A DNA stretch of 64,000 nt from Lentzea cavernae (GCF_014653695.1 NZ_BNAR01000012.1:1-64000); one strand, 5' to 3'. Positions 8,832 to 18,085 are shown, counted from the first letter of the stretch. The notes: generated by a model from the sequence alone, not told the origin. A program made the numbers and translations.

Positions 8832-8945
8832 TGCGGTCCCTCTCATCTCTCAGATCGTGGACAGGCGTCAGCCCGTCGGGTTTTCGCGCCCACGATCCAG
8901 CGGGCCTCTCGAGCGGCGGTGGAGCCGGAATCGGGCGGCATCGGC

Positions 8946-8963
8946 TCGAGCGCGGTTCGAGTG
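8946..8963 (+). promoter_or_regulatory. Candidate SARP operator (two heptamers, 11-bp period)
   Basis: TCGAGCG (8946-8952) and TCGAGTG (8957-8963) are direct heptamers exactly 11 bp apart, the layout bound by OmpR-type SARP activators. They lie about 70 bp upstream of the MFS start at 9030. No clear third unit or strong -10 box was found. Confidence 0.45.
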
Positions 8964-9029
8964 GACCAGGTCATCCTCAGGACGCAGACAACTGTCTTCA
9001 TGCGGCCAGCCGCACAGAGGAGATTTCTC

Positions 9030-10508
9030 ATGACCACGACCGAATCCAGGTCGGCGACGTCGCAGGAGGCGACTCCCGCAGCCGGCGACCGAGCCCGTTG
9101 GTTCGCTCTCGTCACGTTGCTCGTGGCGGTGTTCATGGACATGCTCGACGGCAACGTCGTCAGCGTGGCCATCCCGTCGATCCAGCGGACACTCGGGGCG
9201 AGCTACTCCTCCATCCAGTGGATCTCGGCGGGCTACGTGCTCGCCTTCGCGCTCATGCTGATCACTGGCGGCAGGCTCGGCGACATCTACGGCCGCAAGC
9301 GGATCTTCCAGACCGGCGTGGTCGGCTTCGTGGTGGCGTCACTGCTGTGCGGCATCGCCGTGAACCCCGAGATGCTGATCGCCTCGCGCCTGCTGCAGGG
9401 CGCGATGGCGGGCCTGATGGTCCCGCAGGTCCTCTCGATCATCCACGTCACGTTCGGCTCCGGTGAGCGCGGCAAGGTCTTCGCCATCTACGGCATCGTC
9501 GGCGGTCTCGCGGCCACCGTGGCGCCGCTGATCGGCGGCGTGGTCGTGCAGGCGGACCTGTTCGGGCTCGAGTGGCGCCCGGTGTTCCTGATGAACGTCC
9601 CGATCGGCGTCCTCGGCCTGATCGCCGGGTGGAAGTACATCACCGAGTCCAAGAAGGAGACGAAGACCAGGCTCGACCCGCTGGGCGTCGTGCTCGCCAT
9701 GGGCTTCGTCGTCGCGCTGCTCTACCCGCTCACGCTCGGCCACGAGCTGGGCTGGCCCGCGTGGACGTTCTGGTCCATCGGCGGTTCCGTGGTGCTGCTC
9801 GTCGCGTTCATCGCCTACGAGCGCAACAAGGAGCGCCGCAACGACGAGCCGCTCGTGCCGCTCAGCCTGTTCAAGACCCGCAGCTTCGCCGCCGGCAACG
9901 CGCTGCAGCTCGGGCTGTTCATGTTCACCGGCGCGTTCTTCCTGGCCTGGTACCTGTTCATGCAGCTGGGCCTCGGCTGGTCGGCGCTGCACGCCGGTCT
10001 GACCGCGCTGGCGTTCTGCATCGGCGCGTTCATCACCTCGGGCATGTCGGTGACGGTGCTGGTGCAGAAGTTCGGCCGCGCGGTGCTGCAGATCGGCGCC
10101 GTCACGACGGCGATCGGTCTCGGCGTCTTCCTGCTGGTGCTCAGCCCGGAGGTCAGCACGTGGCAGATGGTGCTGCCGCTGGTGATCATCGGTCTCGGCT
10201 TCGGCCTGGTGGCCCCGCCCATCACGCTCTTCGCGCTGACCGAGGTCCCGCACGAGCACGCGGGATCGGCCTCCGGTGTCATCAACACGATGCAGCAGCT
10301 CGGTCTCGCGCTCGGCATCGCGGTGGTGTCGTTCGTGTTCCTGACGCCGCTCGACTCGGCCACCGGTACCACGGCCGAGAAGTTCGCGACGGCTTTCGAG
10401 CCCGCCCTCTACAGCACGCTCGGACTGGTCGCGGTGATCCTGCTGCTCACGTTCGCGCTGCCCAAGCGCGCCGCTGAGGAGCAGCTGGAGACCCCGGCCG
10501 CGGCCTGA
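9030..10508 (+). CDS. MFS drug-export transporter (DHA2-type, 14 TM)
   Basis: A 492-aa, 14-helix MFS protein. Motif A-like GGRLGDIYGRKR, the first-helix motif MDMLDGNVVSVAIPSI and ASGVINTMQQLGLALGIAV are typical of EmrB/QacA antibiotic exporters. ATG 9030 follows AGAGGAGA. The frame is open much further upstream, but that part is antisense to the nitroreductase. It is the second such pump in the cluster; the two are only moderately similar, so they are not a recent duplication. Its likely role is self-resistance and export. Confidence 0.9.
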   Translation: MTTTESRSATSQEATPAAGDRARWFALVTLLVAVFMDMLDGNVVSVAIPSIQRTLGASYSSIQWISAGYVLAFALMLITGGRLGDIYGRKRIFQTGVVGFVVASLLCGIAVNPEMLIASRLLQGAMAGLMVPQVLSIIHVTFGSGERGKVFAIYGIVGGLAATVAPLIGGVVVQADLFGLEWRPVFLMNVPIGVLGLIAGWKYITESKKETKTRLDPLGVVLAMGFVVALLYPLTLGHELGWPAWTFWSIGGSVVLLVAFIAYERNKERRNDEPLVPLSLFKTRSFAAGNALQLGLFMFTGAFFLAWYLFMQLGLGWSALHAGLTALAFCIGAFITSGMSVTVLVQKFGRAVLQIGAVTTAIGLGVFLLVLSPEVSTWQMVLPLVIIGLGFGLVAPPITLFALTEVPHEHAGSASGVINTMQQLGLALGIAVVSFVFLTPLDSATGTTAEKFATAFEPALYSTLGLVAVILLLTFALPKRAAEEQLETPAAA

Positions 10509-10522
10509 TCGGTGCTCCCCCT

Positions 10523-10556
10523 CGGTGGAAGGCCCGGCATCCCGGGCCTTCCACCG
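10523..10556 (+). terminator. Terminator hairpin
   Basis: A 15-bp perfect stem (CGGTGGAAGGCCCGG and complement) with a 4-nt loop separates the exporter from the glycosyltransferase operon. There is no long T-tract, as is common in high-GC actinomycetes. Confidence 0.75.
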
Positions 10557-10586
10557 ATCCGTCGTTCGCGCTCGTGAAGAGGAGCC

Positions 10587-11744
10587 ATGAAGATTCTGTT
10601 CCTGGCCGGTGGAAGCCCGGCGACAGTGTTCGCGCTCGCCCCGCTCGCGCAGACGGCGCGCAACGCGGGCCACGAGGTCTTCATGGCCTCCAGTGAGGAG
10701 ATGCTCCCGTACATCGCCTCCGCAGGGCTGCCCGCCGTGCCGGTCACCGACGTCACCCCGCCCGAGTGGATGTTCACCGACCGCGACGGGAGCAAGCTCG
10801 CGCTGCCGCACGAGCCGGTGGAGGAGATGCGGTTCGCCGGCCGCGGTTTCGCGCGGCTCGGCGTGCACAGCCTGCCGAGGCTGACCGCGCTCGTCGAGGC
10901 GTGGCGGCCCGACCTGGTCGTCGCGGGCATGCTGTCCTACGCCGCCGGCCTGATCTGCACGCGGTACGGCATCCCGTTCGTCCGGCACGCGTGGGACCCG
11001 GCCGCGCCGACCGAGATGGACTTCGGCGCGAACCAGGTGCTGCGGCCCGAGCTCGACGAGCTCGGCCTCGACGCGTTGCCCGAACCCGACCTGTGGATCG
11101 ACATCTGCCCGCCGAGCCTGCGCCCGCCGGACTCCGTGCCCGCGCAGATGATGCGCTGGATCCCCGGCAACCAGCAGAAGCGGCTGGAACCGTGGATGTA
11201 CACCCGGTCCGGCAAGCGCCGCGTCGCCATCACCGCGGGCAGCCAGGCGGGCGGCAAGGTCGCCCGCGGCCAGTACGGCGGGCTGCTGCGCGAGATGTAC
11301 GAGAACCTGAAGTCCGTCGACGCCGAGATCGTCGTCGCCGCGCCGGAGTCGATCGCCGCCGACCTGCGCGAGGAGCTGCCGGGCGTGCGGATCGGCTGGA
11401 TCCCGCTCGACGTGCTGGCGCCCACCTGCGACGTCATCGTGAGTCACGGCGGTGGTGTCACGAGCATGACCGCGACGAACGCCGGCGTGCCGCAGCTGCT
11501 GGTGCCCACCTTGATGCACACCGTCGCGCCGTCCGAGCGCTGGGCGCAGTACGGTGCCGCGCTGACGATCCCGCGCGGCGAGGACACGCCCGAACGGTCC
11601 GCGGCGGCCGTCCTCGAGCTGCTGACCGACCCGTCGTACCGGGTGAAGGCGCAGGAGCTCGCCAGGGAGATCCACGCGCTGCCCATGCCCGTCGACGTGC
11701 TGACCGTGCTGGAGAAGCTGGTGGCCGAAGGAGGCAGGGCATGA
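10587..11744 (+). CDS. Glycosyltransferase (GT1, GT-B fold, macrolide/anthracycline type)
   Basis: A 385-aa glycosyltransferase. The N-terminus MKILFLAGGSPATVFALAPLAQ is the acceptor-side Rossmann domain, and the C-terminal sugar-nucleotide site reads VSHGGGVTSMTATNAGVPQLLVP (about 285-307), the usual H-x-G-G and GVPQ motifs. It belongs with EryCIII/DesVII/aromatic-polyketide transferases that attach deoxysugars. Some relatives need a P450-like helper protein; none is encoded next to it. The start ATG follows GAGGAG, and it overlaps the epoxide hydrolase by ATGA. It should transfer the 2,6-dideoxysugar made by the 3036-5435 enzymes. Confidence 0.92.
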   Translation: MKILFLAGGSPATVFALAPLAQTARNAGHEVFMASSEEMLPYIASAGLPAVPVTDVTPPEWMFTDRDGSKLALPHEPVEEMRFAGRGFARLGVHSLPRLTALVEAWRPDLVVAGMLSYAAGLICTRYGIPFVRHAWDPAAPTEMDFGANQVLRPELDELGLDALPEPDLWIDICPPSLRPPDSVPAQMMRWIPGNQQKRLEPWMYTRSGKRRVAITAGSQAGGKVARGQYGGLLREMYENLKSVDAEIVVAAPESIAADLREELPGVRIGWIPLDVLAPTCDVIVSHGGGVTSMTATNAGVPQLLVPTLMHTVAPSERWAQYGAALTIPRGEDTPERSAAAVLELLTDPSYRVKAQELAREIHALPMPVDVLTVLEKLVAEGGRA

Positions 11745-12862
11745 GCGCCGAGGTGACGCCGTTCCGCGTCGAGACGCCGCAGGAGGCGCTGGACGACCTG
11801 CGCGACAGGCTCGCCCGCACGCGGTGGCCGGAGCCGGAGACCGTCGGCGACTGGTCGCAGGGCGTGCCGATCTCGTACGCCAAGGACCTGTGCGACTACT
11901 GGCTGCACAAGTACGACTGGCGGGCCACCGAGGCCCGGCTGAACTCGTTCCCCCAGTACCGCACGGACTTCGACGGACTCGGCATCCACTTCATCCACGT
12001 CCGGTCCAAGCACGAGCACGCGATGCCGTTGCTGATCACGCACGGCTGGCCGGGGTCGGTCGTCGAGCAGCTCGACGTCATCGACGCGCTGGCCGATCCC
12101 GACGACCCGGCGGACGCGTTCCACGTCGTCGTGCCCTCGTTGCCCGGCTACGGTTTCAGCGAACGTCCCGTCAGCACCGGCTGGGACATCCCCCGGATCG
12201 CCGACGCGTGGGCCGAGCTGATGACCAGGCTCGGCTACGACGAGTTCGCCGCGCACGGCGGTGACTGGGGCTCGTACACGACCTCGACGCTCGCGATCCG
12301 CCACCCGGAGCGCCTGACCGGCATCCACCTCACCATGCCCGTGGCGCCGAAGCCGGACGAGCCCGTCGAGCTCGACGCGGCCGACCAGGCGAGGCTCGGC
12401 GTCGCGTACTCGATGTGGCAGAACGGTTCCGGCTACGCCGCGATCCAGTCGACCCGCCCGCAGACGCTCGGCTACGGGCTCGCGGACTCGCCGGCCGCGC
12501 AGGCGGCGTGGGTGGCGGAGAAGTTCTGGGAGTGGGCCGACCACGACGGCGACCTGGACCAGGCGATCCCGCGCGACCGCCTGCTCGACTCGATCACCGG
12601 TCACTGGCTGGCCGGCACCGGCGCGTCGTCCGCGCGGCTGTACTGGGAGAGCTACCAGAAGGTGCCGACCGACCAGGTCCACGTGCCGACGGGCTGCTCG
12701 ATCTTCCCGAAGAACTCGTGGGTGCCCCGAGCGTGGTGCGAGCGGCGCTTCACGGACCTGCGGTACTGGCGCGACCTGGACGAGGGCGGCCACTTCCCGG
12801 CGATCGAACAGCCGGGCGTGCTGATCGACGAACTGCGCGAGTTCTTCCGGGGGCTGCGCTGA
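11741..12862 (+). CDS. Epoxide hydrolase (EphN-type alpha/beta hydrolase)
   Basis: This 373-aa protein has an N-terminal EHN domain (PFRVETPQEALDDLRDRLARTRWP) followed by an alpha/beta hydrolase core. The oxyanion motif HGWPG lies near 108, the nucleophile motif GGDWGS (Asp) near 177, and the catalytic His in EGGHFPA near 347. Unlike the hydrolase at 61-1482, all key residues are present. It opens epoxides to diols without a cofactor. Such enzymes occur in clusters for epoxide- or diazo-bearing aromatic polyketides, where they act in tailoring or in detoxifying the reactive product. Translation is coupled to the glycosyltransferase. Confidence 0.9.
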   Translation: MSAEVTPFRVETPQEALDDLRDRLARTRWPEPETVGDWSQGVPISYAKDLCDYWLHKYDWRATEARLNSFPQYRTDFDGLGIHFIHVRSKHEHAMPLLITHGWPGSVVEQLDVIDALADPDDPADAFHVVVPSLPGYGFSERPVSTGWDIPRIADAWAELMTRLGYDEFAAHGGDWGSYTTSTLAIRHPERLTGIHLTMPVAPKPDEPVELDAADQARLGVAYSMWQNGSGYAAIQSTRPQTLGYGLADSPAAQAAWVAEKFWEWADHDGDLDQAIPRDRLLDSITGHWLAGTGASSARLYWESYQKVPTDQVHVPTGCSIFPKNSWVPRAWCERRFTDLRYWRDLDEGGHFPAIEQPGVLIDELREFFRGLR

Positions 12863-12884
12863 ACGATCTGGAAGGATCCCGTAC

Positions 12885-14030
12885 ATGAACGTGGCCACGG
12901 CACGGTTGGGCGCCCGCGCGCTCAACCGTGCTCTGCTGTCCAGGCAGTACCTGCTGCGCAGACTCGACCTGCCCGAGCGCGAGGTGGTCGAGCACCTGGT
13001 CGGCATGCACGCGCAGATCCCGGTCGGCCCCTACATCGGCCTGTGGTCGAGGCTCGCCGGGTACCGGCCGGATCGACTGTCCACAATGGTCACGAACCGC
13101 GAGCTGGTCCGCACGGCGCTGATGCGGTCGACGATCCACCTCGTGACCCCGGACGACTGCATGACCCTGCGCCCGCTCGTGCAACAGGTGCTGGACCGCG
13201 ACCTCTACACGAACTCGAGCCACGCCGCGGTCGTGAAGGGCCTCGACCTGGACGAGGTCGTCGCGGCCGGACTGGCACTGCTGGACGAGCAGCCGCGCAC
13301 GCCCGCCGACCTCGGCAGGGCGTTGCACGAACGCTGGCCGGACCGCAAACCGGACACGCTGGCCTACGCCGTGCGCAACCTGTCCGCGCTGGTGCAGATC
13401 CCGCCGCGGGGCACCTGGGGCGGCACGAGCCGCACGATCCACGCGTCAGCCACCACCTGGCTCGACCGGCCGGTCGACCCGGCGCCGTCGGTCGAGACGA
13501 TGATCCGCCGCTACCTCGCGGCGTTCGGGCCGGCGAGCGTCAACGACGTGCAGGCGTGGTGCGGCCTGACGAAGCTGAACGAGGTCGTCGGCCGCATCCG
13601 GTCGTCGCTGCGGGTGTACCTGGACGACAACGGCAAGGAGCTGTTCGACGTGCCGGAGGGCGAGCTGCCCGACGCCGACGCGCCCGCTCCGCCGAGGTAC
13701 CTGCCGGAGTTCGACAACGTGCTGCTCTCGCACGCGAACCGGGAGCGGATCATCCCGGACGGCCTGTCGTTCGCCGAGTGGTGCCGCCGGTACGGCCTGA
13801 TGATGACGGTGCGCGGTGGAGTACTGCGCGGCAACCTGCTGATCGGCGGGCTGCTGAACGGCATCTGGCGGATCGACAAGGAGAAGAAGTCCTACACGCT
13901 CGTGGTCGAGCCGTTCACCAAGGTGTCCAAGAAGGACCTGACGGCACTGGAGAAGGACGGTCACGCGCTGCTGGAGTTCGCCTTCCCCAAGGCCGAGTCC
14001 CGCGCCGTCCAGGTCCTCCCCAGCCGCTGA
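12885..14030 (+). CDS. AlkZ/HTH_42-family DNA glycosylase (candidate self-resistance)
   Basis: A 381-aa protein of the winged-helix family PF06224. Members include AlkZ of azinomycin producers and E. coli YcaQ, which excise bulky or cross-linked DNA adducts. The N-terminal helix pattern HLVGMHAQIPVGPYIGLWSRL (about 38-58) lies where AlkZ has its Gln-x-Gln catalytic motif; here it reads His-Ala-Gln. The family core W-C-G-L-T-K and the C-terminal beta region (VRGGVLRGNLLIGG) are present. Homologues in the trioxacarcin, LL-D49194 and hedamycin clusters protect the producer from its own DNA alkylator. It is last in the GT-EH operon, before a terminator. Cytosolic. Confidence 0.85.
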   Translation: MNVATARLGARALNRALLSRQYLLRRLDLPEREVVEHLVGMHAQIPVGPYIGLWSRLAGYRPDRLSTMVTNRELVRTALMRSTIHLVTPDDCMTLRPLVQQVLDRDLYTNSSHAAVVKGLDLDEVVAAGLALLDEQPRTPADLGRALHERWPDRKPDTLAYAVRNLSALVQIPPRGTWGGTSRTIHASATTWLDRPVDPAPSVETMIRRYLAAFGPASVNDVQAWCGLTKLNEVVGRIRSSLRVYLDDNGKELFDVPEGELPDADAPAPPRYLPEFDNVLLSHANRERIIPDGLSFAEWCRRYGLMMTVRGGVLRGNLLIGGLLNGIWRIDKEKKSYTLVVEPFTKVSKKDLTALEKDGHALLEFAFPKAESRAVQVLPSR

Positions 14031-14038
14031 GAACGCCA

Positions 14039-14066
14039 GAACGCCCGGTCCTCGGACCGGGCGTTC
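14039..14066. terminator. Bidirectional terminator
   Basis: An inverted repeat of 12-13 bp (GAACGCCCGGTCC and complement) with a CTCG tetraloop sits between the convergent glycosylase and medium-chain reductase genes. Confidence 0.75.
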
Positions 14067-14078
14067 CGTCTTGCGGGG

Positions 14079-15098
14079 TCAGAGCCGGATGACGGTGGTG
14101 CCGCTGTACTTCCGGTTCAACAACGCCACGAAGGTCTCGGGCAGGGCGGCGACCCCGCCTTCCACCACGGTGTGCGGGAACGAGATCCTGCCCTCGCTCA
14201 GCCACTGCCCGAACTGCTTGTTCCACCCGTCGAGCTGCTCGGGCGTGTGGTAGCAGGCGAACGGCCGCAGCTGCAGCTGCTTCGGGATCGCCGCCAGCAG
14301 GTTCAGCCGGGGCTGCGCGCCGTCACCGACGCCGAGCTGCCCGGACAGGGCGCCGCACAACGCGAACCGGGCGAACGGCGCGGCCAGCAGCACGGCGGCC
14401 TCGAACTGCTCCCCGCCCACGTTGTCGAAGAACACCGTGATGCCCTCCGGCGCCAGCGCGGCGAGCTGGTCGAGCACCGGTCCGTCGTGGTAGTCGAACG
14501 CGGCGTCGAACCCGAGCTCGTTCACCAGGTAGTCGACCTTGGCCTTGCTGCCCGCGCTGCCGATGACCTTCTTGGCACCGCGGGCCTTGGCGATCAGCCC
14601 GGCCATCGACCCGACACCGGAGCTGGCGCCGGACACGAACACGACGTCGCCCTCGCCGACCCCGGCCATGTCGGACATGCCGAGCCACGCGGTGGGACCG
14701 TTCGACAGGAAGTACTCGCCCGACGGCAGCTGGTCGCGGTCGCGCTTGAAGAACGACTCGGCCGGCCCGGTGGCGTACTCGCGCCAGCCGTAGAAGTTCT
14801 CGACCAGGTCGCCGACGGCGAGCAGCGGGCTGTTGGACCTCACCACGGTGCCGACCATCCGGCCCCACATGGGTTCGCCGATCTTGAACGTCGGCAGCGG
14901 CACGTTCGTGTCCTGCACCAGCAGTTCGCGGGCGCCGGTGCCGAGCGACTGCCACTCGTTGCGGACCAGCACCTCGCCGGCACCCGGCTCGACAACGTCC
15001 ACCTCGGCGACGGTGAAGTTCTCCGCGCGCACGTCACCGTCCGGGAAGGACGCCAGCCGCACTTCCTTGCCCGTCGCCGGAATCGTGTAGTCGGTCAT
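14079..15098 (-). CDS. NADP-dependent oxidoreductase (MDR family, PTGR/CurA-like)
   Basis: A 339-aa zinc-independent medium-chain dehydrogenase/reductase. The cofactor fold shows AGVGEGDVVFVSGASSGVGSMAGLIAKARGAKKVIGSAGSKAKVDYL (two adjoining segments of the Rossmann domain) and the late motif ITVFFDNVGGEQFEA of the prostaglandin-reductase/leukotriene-dehydrogenase group. These reduce alpha,beta-unsaturated ketones with NADPH. A strong AAGGAGAT precedes the ATG. It starts 20 bp after the P450 stop, in the same minus-strand operon, which suggests enone or quinone reduction during tailoring. Confidence 0.87.
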   Translation of the reverse strand: MTDYTIPATGKEVRLASFPDGDVRAENFTVAEVDVVEPGAGEVLVRNEWQSLGTGARELLVQDTNVPLPTFKIGEPMWGRMVGTVVRSNSPLLAVGDLVENFYGWREYATGPAESFFKRDRDQLPSGEYFLSNGPTAWLGMSDMAGVGEGDVVFVSGASSGVGSMAGLIAKARGAKKVIGSAGSKAKVDYLVNELGFDAAFDYHDGPVLDQLAALAPEGITVFFDNVGGEQFEAAVLLAAPFARFALCGALSGQLGVGDGAQPRLNLLAAIPKQLQLRPFACYHTPEQLDGWNKQFGQWLSEGRISFPHTVVEGGVAALPETFVALLNRKYSGTTVIRL

Positions 15099-15118
15099 CG
15101 GAAGATCTCCTTAAACGG

Positions 15119-16327
15119 TTACCAGGTGACGGGAAGCGACAGCACGGTGTGGTTGACGTCGCCGTGCTGCCACTGCAGTGACGACTCCGGCACGGCGAGC
15201 CGGAGGCCGGGGAAGCGGCGGACCAGGCCCGCCAGCGCGACCTGCAGCTCCATGCGCGCGAGCTGCGCGCCGAGGCAGCGGTGGATGCCGTGCCCGAACG
15301 CGACGTGGCTGCGCGCCTCGCGGGTCACGTCGACGCGGTCCGGGTCGGGGAAGACGGTCTCGTCGTGGTTGGCCGACGTCAGTCCGAAGAGGACGATCGC
15401 GCCCTCGGGGACCACGGTGCCGCCGATCTCGACGTCCTCGGTGGCGATGCGCGGGAAACCGGTCGTGTCGGTGCCGAAGAGGTTCACCACGCGCAGCAGC
15501 TCGTCGACCGCGTCGGAGATCAGCTCCGGCCGTTCGCACAACAACCGCCACTGGTCGGGGAAGTGGGCGAGCAGCGCCAGCACGGAGTTCGCGATCTGGC
15601 TCGCGGAGGAGTCGAAACCCGCGCCCAGCAACGTGAAGCCGAACACGACCAGCTCCTGCTCGGTGAGCTGGTCGTCCTCGTCGCGCGCGGTGATCAGCGC
15701 GGACAGCAGGTCGTCGGCCGGCTCGGCCCGCTTCACCTCGATGAGCTCGGCGATGTACTGGCTCAGCCGGGCGATGCCCTCCTGGATCTGCTCCGGCGGG
15801 CCGCCGACGGCGGCGAACTGCCGCGCCCAGCCGTGGAAGCGGCCGCGGTCCGCGGCAGGCACGCCCAGCAGGTCGCAGATGACGGTGAGCGGCAACGGGG
15901 TGGTGAGCGTGGAGACCAGGTCCGCCGGCCGCTCGCTCGCCTCCAGGTCGTCGAGCAGGCCCTCCACGACCTTCTCGATGTGCGGCCGCATCTCCTCGAC
16001 GCGGTGCGCGGTGAAGACCTTCATCACGAGCCTGCGCAGGCGGCTGTGCACCGGCGGGTCCGTCGAGATGATCATCTCCGGCGGCACGAGCGACATGCCG
16101 GGGAACGGTTCGACGCCGCGGTGGAACGTCTCCGCGCGGCTGAACCGCGGATCGGTCGACGCCGCCTTCACGTCCTCGTACCGCGTCACCAGCCAGACCT
16201 GCCTGCCGTCGGGCAGCGCGACCGGCGCCACCGGGCACTCGGCGCGCATCCGCGCGTACTCGGGATCGGGGCCGAGGTAGGTCGAACCGGGGAAAGGGAA
16301 CGTGAGTGCCACCTCTGGAGCGACCAA
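15119..16327 (-). CDS. Cytochrome P450 (CYP105/107-like)
   Basis: A soluble bacterial P450 of about 402 residues. The heme-binding loop FGHGIHRCLG, the K-helix E-L-L-R and the I-helix segment GAGFDSSAS are present; the usual oxygen-activating Thr of A-G-x-x-T is Ser. The frame is open to 16489 but the extra part is low-complexity Arg/Pro-rich. A GGAGG lies 8 nt before TTG 16327, my preferred start; GTG 16336 and GTG 16312 are alternatives. It is divergent from a second P450 across a region with SARP-type repeats. Electrons probably come from the ferredoxin and reductase encoded at 17753 and 18855. Confidence 0.88.
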   Translation of the reverse strand: MVAPEVALTFPFPGSTYLGPDPEYARMRAECPVAPVALPDGRQVWLVTRYEDVKAASTDPRFSRAETFHRGVEPFPGMSLVPPEMIISTDPPVHSRLRRLVMKVFTAHRVEEMRPHIEKVVEGLLDDLEASERPADLVSTLTTPLPLTVICDLLGVPAADRGRFHGWARQFAAVGGPPEQIQEGIARLSQYIAELIEVKRAEPADDLLSALITARDEDDQLTEQELVVFGFTLLGAGFDSSASQIANSVLALLAHFPDQWRLLCERPELISDAVDELLRVVNLFGTDTTGFPRIATEDVEIGGTVVPEGAIVLFGLTSANHDETVFPDPDRVDVTREARSHVAFGHGIHRCLGAQLARMELQVALAGLVRRFPGLRLAVPESSLQWQHGDVNHTVLSLPVTW

Positions 16328-16394
16328 CTCGAACACCTCCGGGTGTTGTCTAGTGGCGGGCGCGGATCGCGGTCCGAAGCGTCGCCGCCGCGCC

Positions 16395-16423
16395 TCGAAA
16401 CGACCTCGCCCGCCACTCGAACC
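16395..16423 (+). promoter_or_regulatory. Candidate SARP operator, three heptamers at 11-bp period
   Basis: TCGAAAC (16395), TCGCCCG (16406) and TCGAACC (16417) are direct repeats with exactly 4-bp spacers, in the region between the two divergent P450 genes. Three heptamers on one helix face is the classical binding layout for SARP activators such as ActII-ORF4. No convincing -10 box follows at the ideal distance on the plus strand, so the direction of activation is unclear. Confidence 0.6.
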
Positions 16424-16509
16424 CCGTGTGGTCGTCTTCGAGCGGTGTTCCGGCTCACTTCCAGGCGGCGGTGGAAATCTCGCGGTCAACCCGACCAGGA
16501 GGACGAGCC

Positions 16510-17739
16510 ATGACCACAGGTGCCGCCGTGCCAGGCACAGAAGCCGAGGAGACGTTCCCCTACAAGCGGCAGTGCCCGTTCACCCCTCCCAAGCAGTACG
16601 AGGGGATGATCGAGGAGGACGTCTCGCAGGTGACGTTGACGGGGTCGGGCCTCAGGATCTGGACGATCACCGGCTACCACACGATCCGCACGATCCTCAC
16701 GGACCCGCGGATCAGCGCGTCCCGCAAGCACGACAACTTCCCGTTCTACTTCATCGCCCCGCCGGAGTTCCGCACGGAGACGTCGTTCATCGGCTACGAC
16801 GCGCCCGAGCACACGGCGACCCGGCGCAAGGCGGCGGTGACGTTCACCAACCGCCAGGTGAAGCGGTTGCGGCCGCGCATCGTGGAGATCGTCAACAACC
16901 AGATCGACAAGCTCCTCGAGATGGGGCCCGTGGTGGACTTCCACCACGCGTTCTCGCTGCCGGTGCCGATGACGGTGATCTGCGAGCTGCTCGGCATCCC
17001 GCACGACGAGCACGAGTTCTTCATCAAGCACGGCACCTGTCTGCTCGGCGGGCACAGCACGCCCGAGGAGCGCCAGGCGGCCATCGTCGAGGTGAACGCC
17101 TACGTCAACGACCTGATCACGATCAAGGAACGTGAGCCGGGCGACGACCTGCTCAGCCGGGCGATGGCCGAGTACGCCGCGTCGGGCGAGGAGTACACCA
17201 AGCGCGACCTGTTCAACATGATCAGGCTGCTGATGAACGGTGGCCACGAGACCACCGCGAGCATGCTCTCGCTCGGCACCGCGTGCCTGCTGGAGAACCC
17301 GGACCAGCTCAAGCTGTTGCTGGACGACCCCGAGGGCATGATCGACCCCGCGGTCGAGGAACTGGTCCGCATCGCCACCATCGGCGACACCGCGATCCCC
17401 CGCGTCGCGCTCGAGGACATCGAGATCGCCGGCAAGGTGATCCGCAAGGGCGACGGCATCCTGTGCCTCGGTCTCGCGGGCAACCGCGATCCGGAGATCT
17501 TCCCCGAGCCGGAGAAGCTCATCCTCGAACGCGGCACCCGCAAGCACCTCGGGTTCGGGTACGGCCTGCACCACTGCATCGGCGCCGACCTCGCGCGCCT
17601 GGAGATGCAGATCGTGTGGACGACGCTGTTCCAGCGCATCCCGAGCCTGCGCCTCGCGAAGCCGTTCGACGAGATCCCGCGCAAGGAAGGCGCTGTCATC
17701 TACGGCCTGTGGGAGCTCCCGGTCACCTGGGACGCATGA
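16510..17739 (+). CDS. Cytochrome P450
   Basis: A 409-aa soluble P450. Heme loop FGYGLHHCIG, K-helix E-L-V-R and I-helix NGGHETTAS (G-G-H-E-T replacing A-G-x-x-T, with Thr kept) are visible. The frame opens further upstream, but ATG 16510 follows AGGAGGACGAGCC and gives the normal length. It heads the tight operon P450, ferredoxin, ketoreductase, ferredoxin reductase. It probably hydroxylates or epoxidises the aromatic polyketide. Taken with the epoxide hydrolase and the AlkZ-like protein, epoxide formation is an attractive role (inference). Confidence 0.9.
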   Translation: MTTGAAVPGTEAEETFPYKRQCPFTPPKQYEGMIEEDVSQVTLTGSGLRIWTITGYHTIRTILTDPRISASRKHDNFPFYFIAPPEFRTETSFIGYDAPEHTATRRKAAVTFTNRQVKRLRPRIVEIVNNQIDKLLEMGPVVDFHHAFSLPVPMTVICELLGIPHDEHEFFIKHGTCLLGGHSTPEERQAAIVEVNAYVNDLITIKEREPGDDLLSRAMAEYAASGEEYTKRDLFNMIRLLMNGGHETTASMLSLGTACLLENPDQLKLLLDDPEGMIDPAVEELVRIATIGDTAIPRVALEDIEIAGKVIRKGDGILCLGLAGNRDPEIFPEPEKLILERGTRKHLGFGYGLHHCIGADLARLEMQIVWTTLFQRIPSLRLAKPFDEIPRKEGAVIYGLWELPVTWDA

Positions 17740-17752
17740 GAAGGGGGCCACC

Positions 17753-18076
17753 ATGGCCAAGATCACCTACATCCAGACCGACGGCACCTCGACCATCGTC
17801 GACGTCAAGGACGGCGACTCGGTCATGCGCGGCGCCAAGCTGAACGGCGTCCCCGGCATCGTCGCCGAGTGCGGCGGAGGGGCGTCCTGCGGTACCTGCC
17901 ACGTCTACGTCGACAAGGACAACACCAGGCCGCTGTCGACCATGCACGCGGTTGAGGACGAGTTGTTGTACTGCACGGCGAGCCCGCGCCTGGACAACAG
18001 CCGGCTCAGCTGCCAGATCCCGGTGTCCGACGACGTCGACGGGCTCGTGGTGCACGTGCCCGAGAAGCAGATTTAG
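17753..18076 (+). CDS. [2Fe-2S] ferredoxin (adrenodoxin/putidaredoxin type)
   Basis: A 107-aa ferredoxin. The cluster ligands are seen as C-x5-C-x2-C (AECGGGASCGTC, about 43-51) and a late Cys in LSCQIPV (about 88), the spacing of vertebrate-type ferredoxins. It accepts electrons from an FAD ferredoxin reductase and passes them to P450s. It lies 13 bp after the P450 and is followed by the ketoreductase and the reductase, so a full electron chain is encoded together. Cytosolic and soluble. Confidence 0.93.
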   Translation: MAKITYIQTDGTSTIVDVKDGDSVMRGAKLNGVPGIVAECGGGASCGTCHVYVDKDNTRPLSTMHAVEDELLYCTASPRLDNSRLSCQIPVSDDVDGLVVHVPEKQI

Positions 18077-18085
18077 GAGAAGAGC

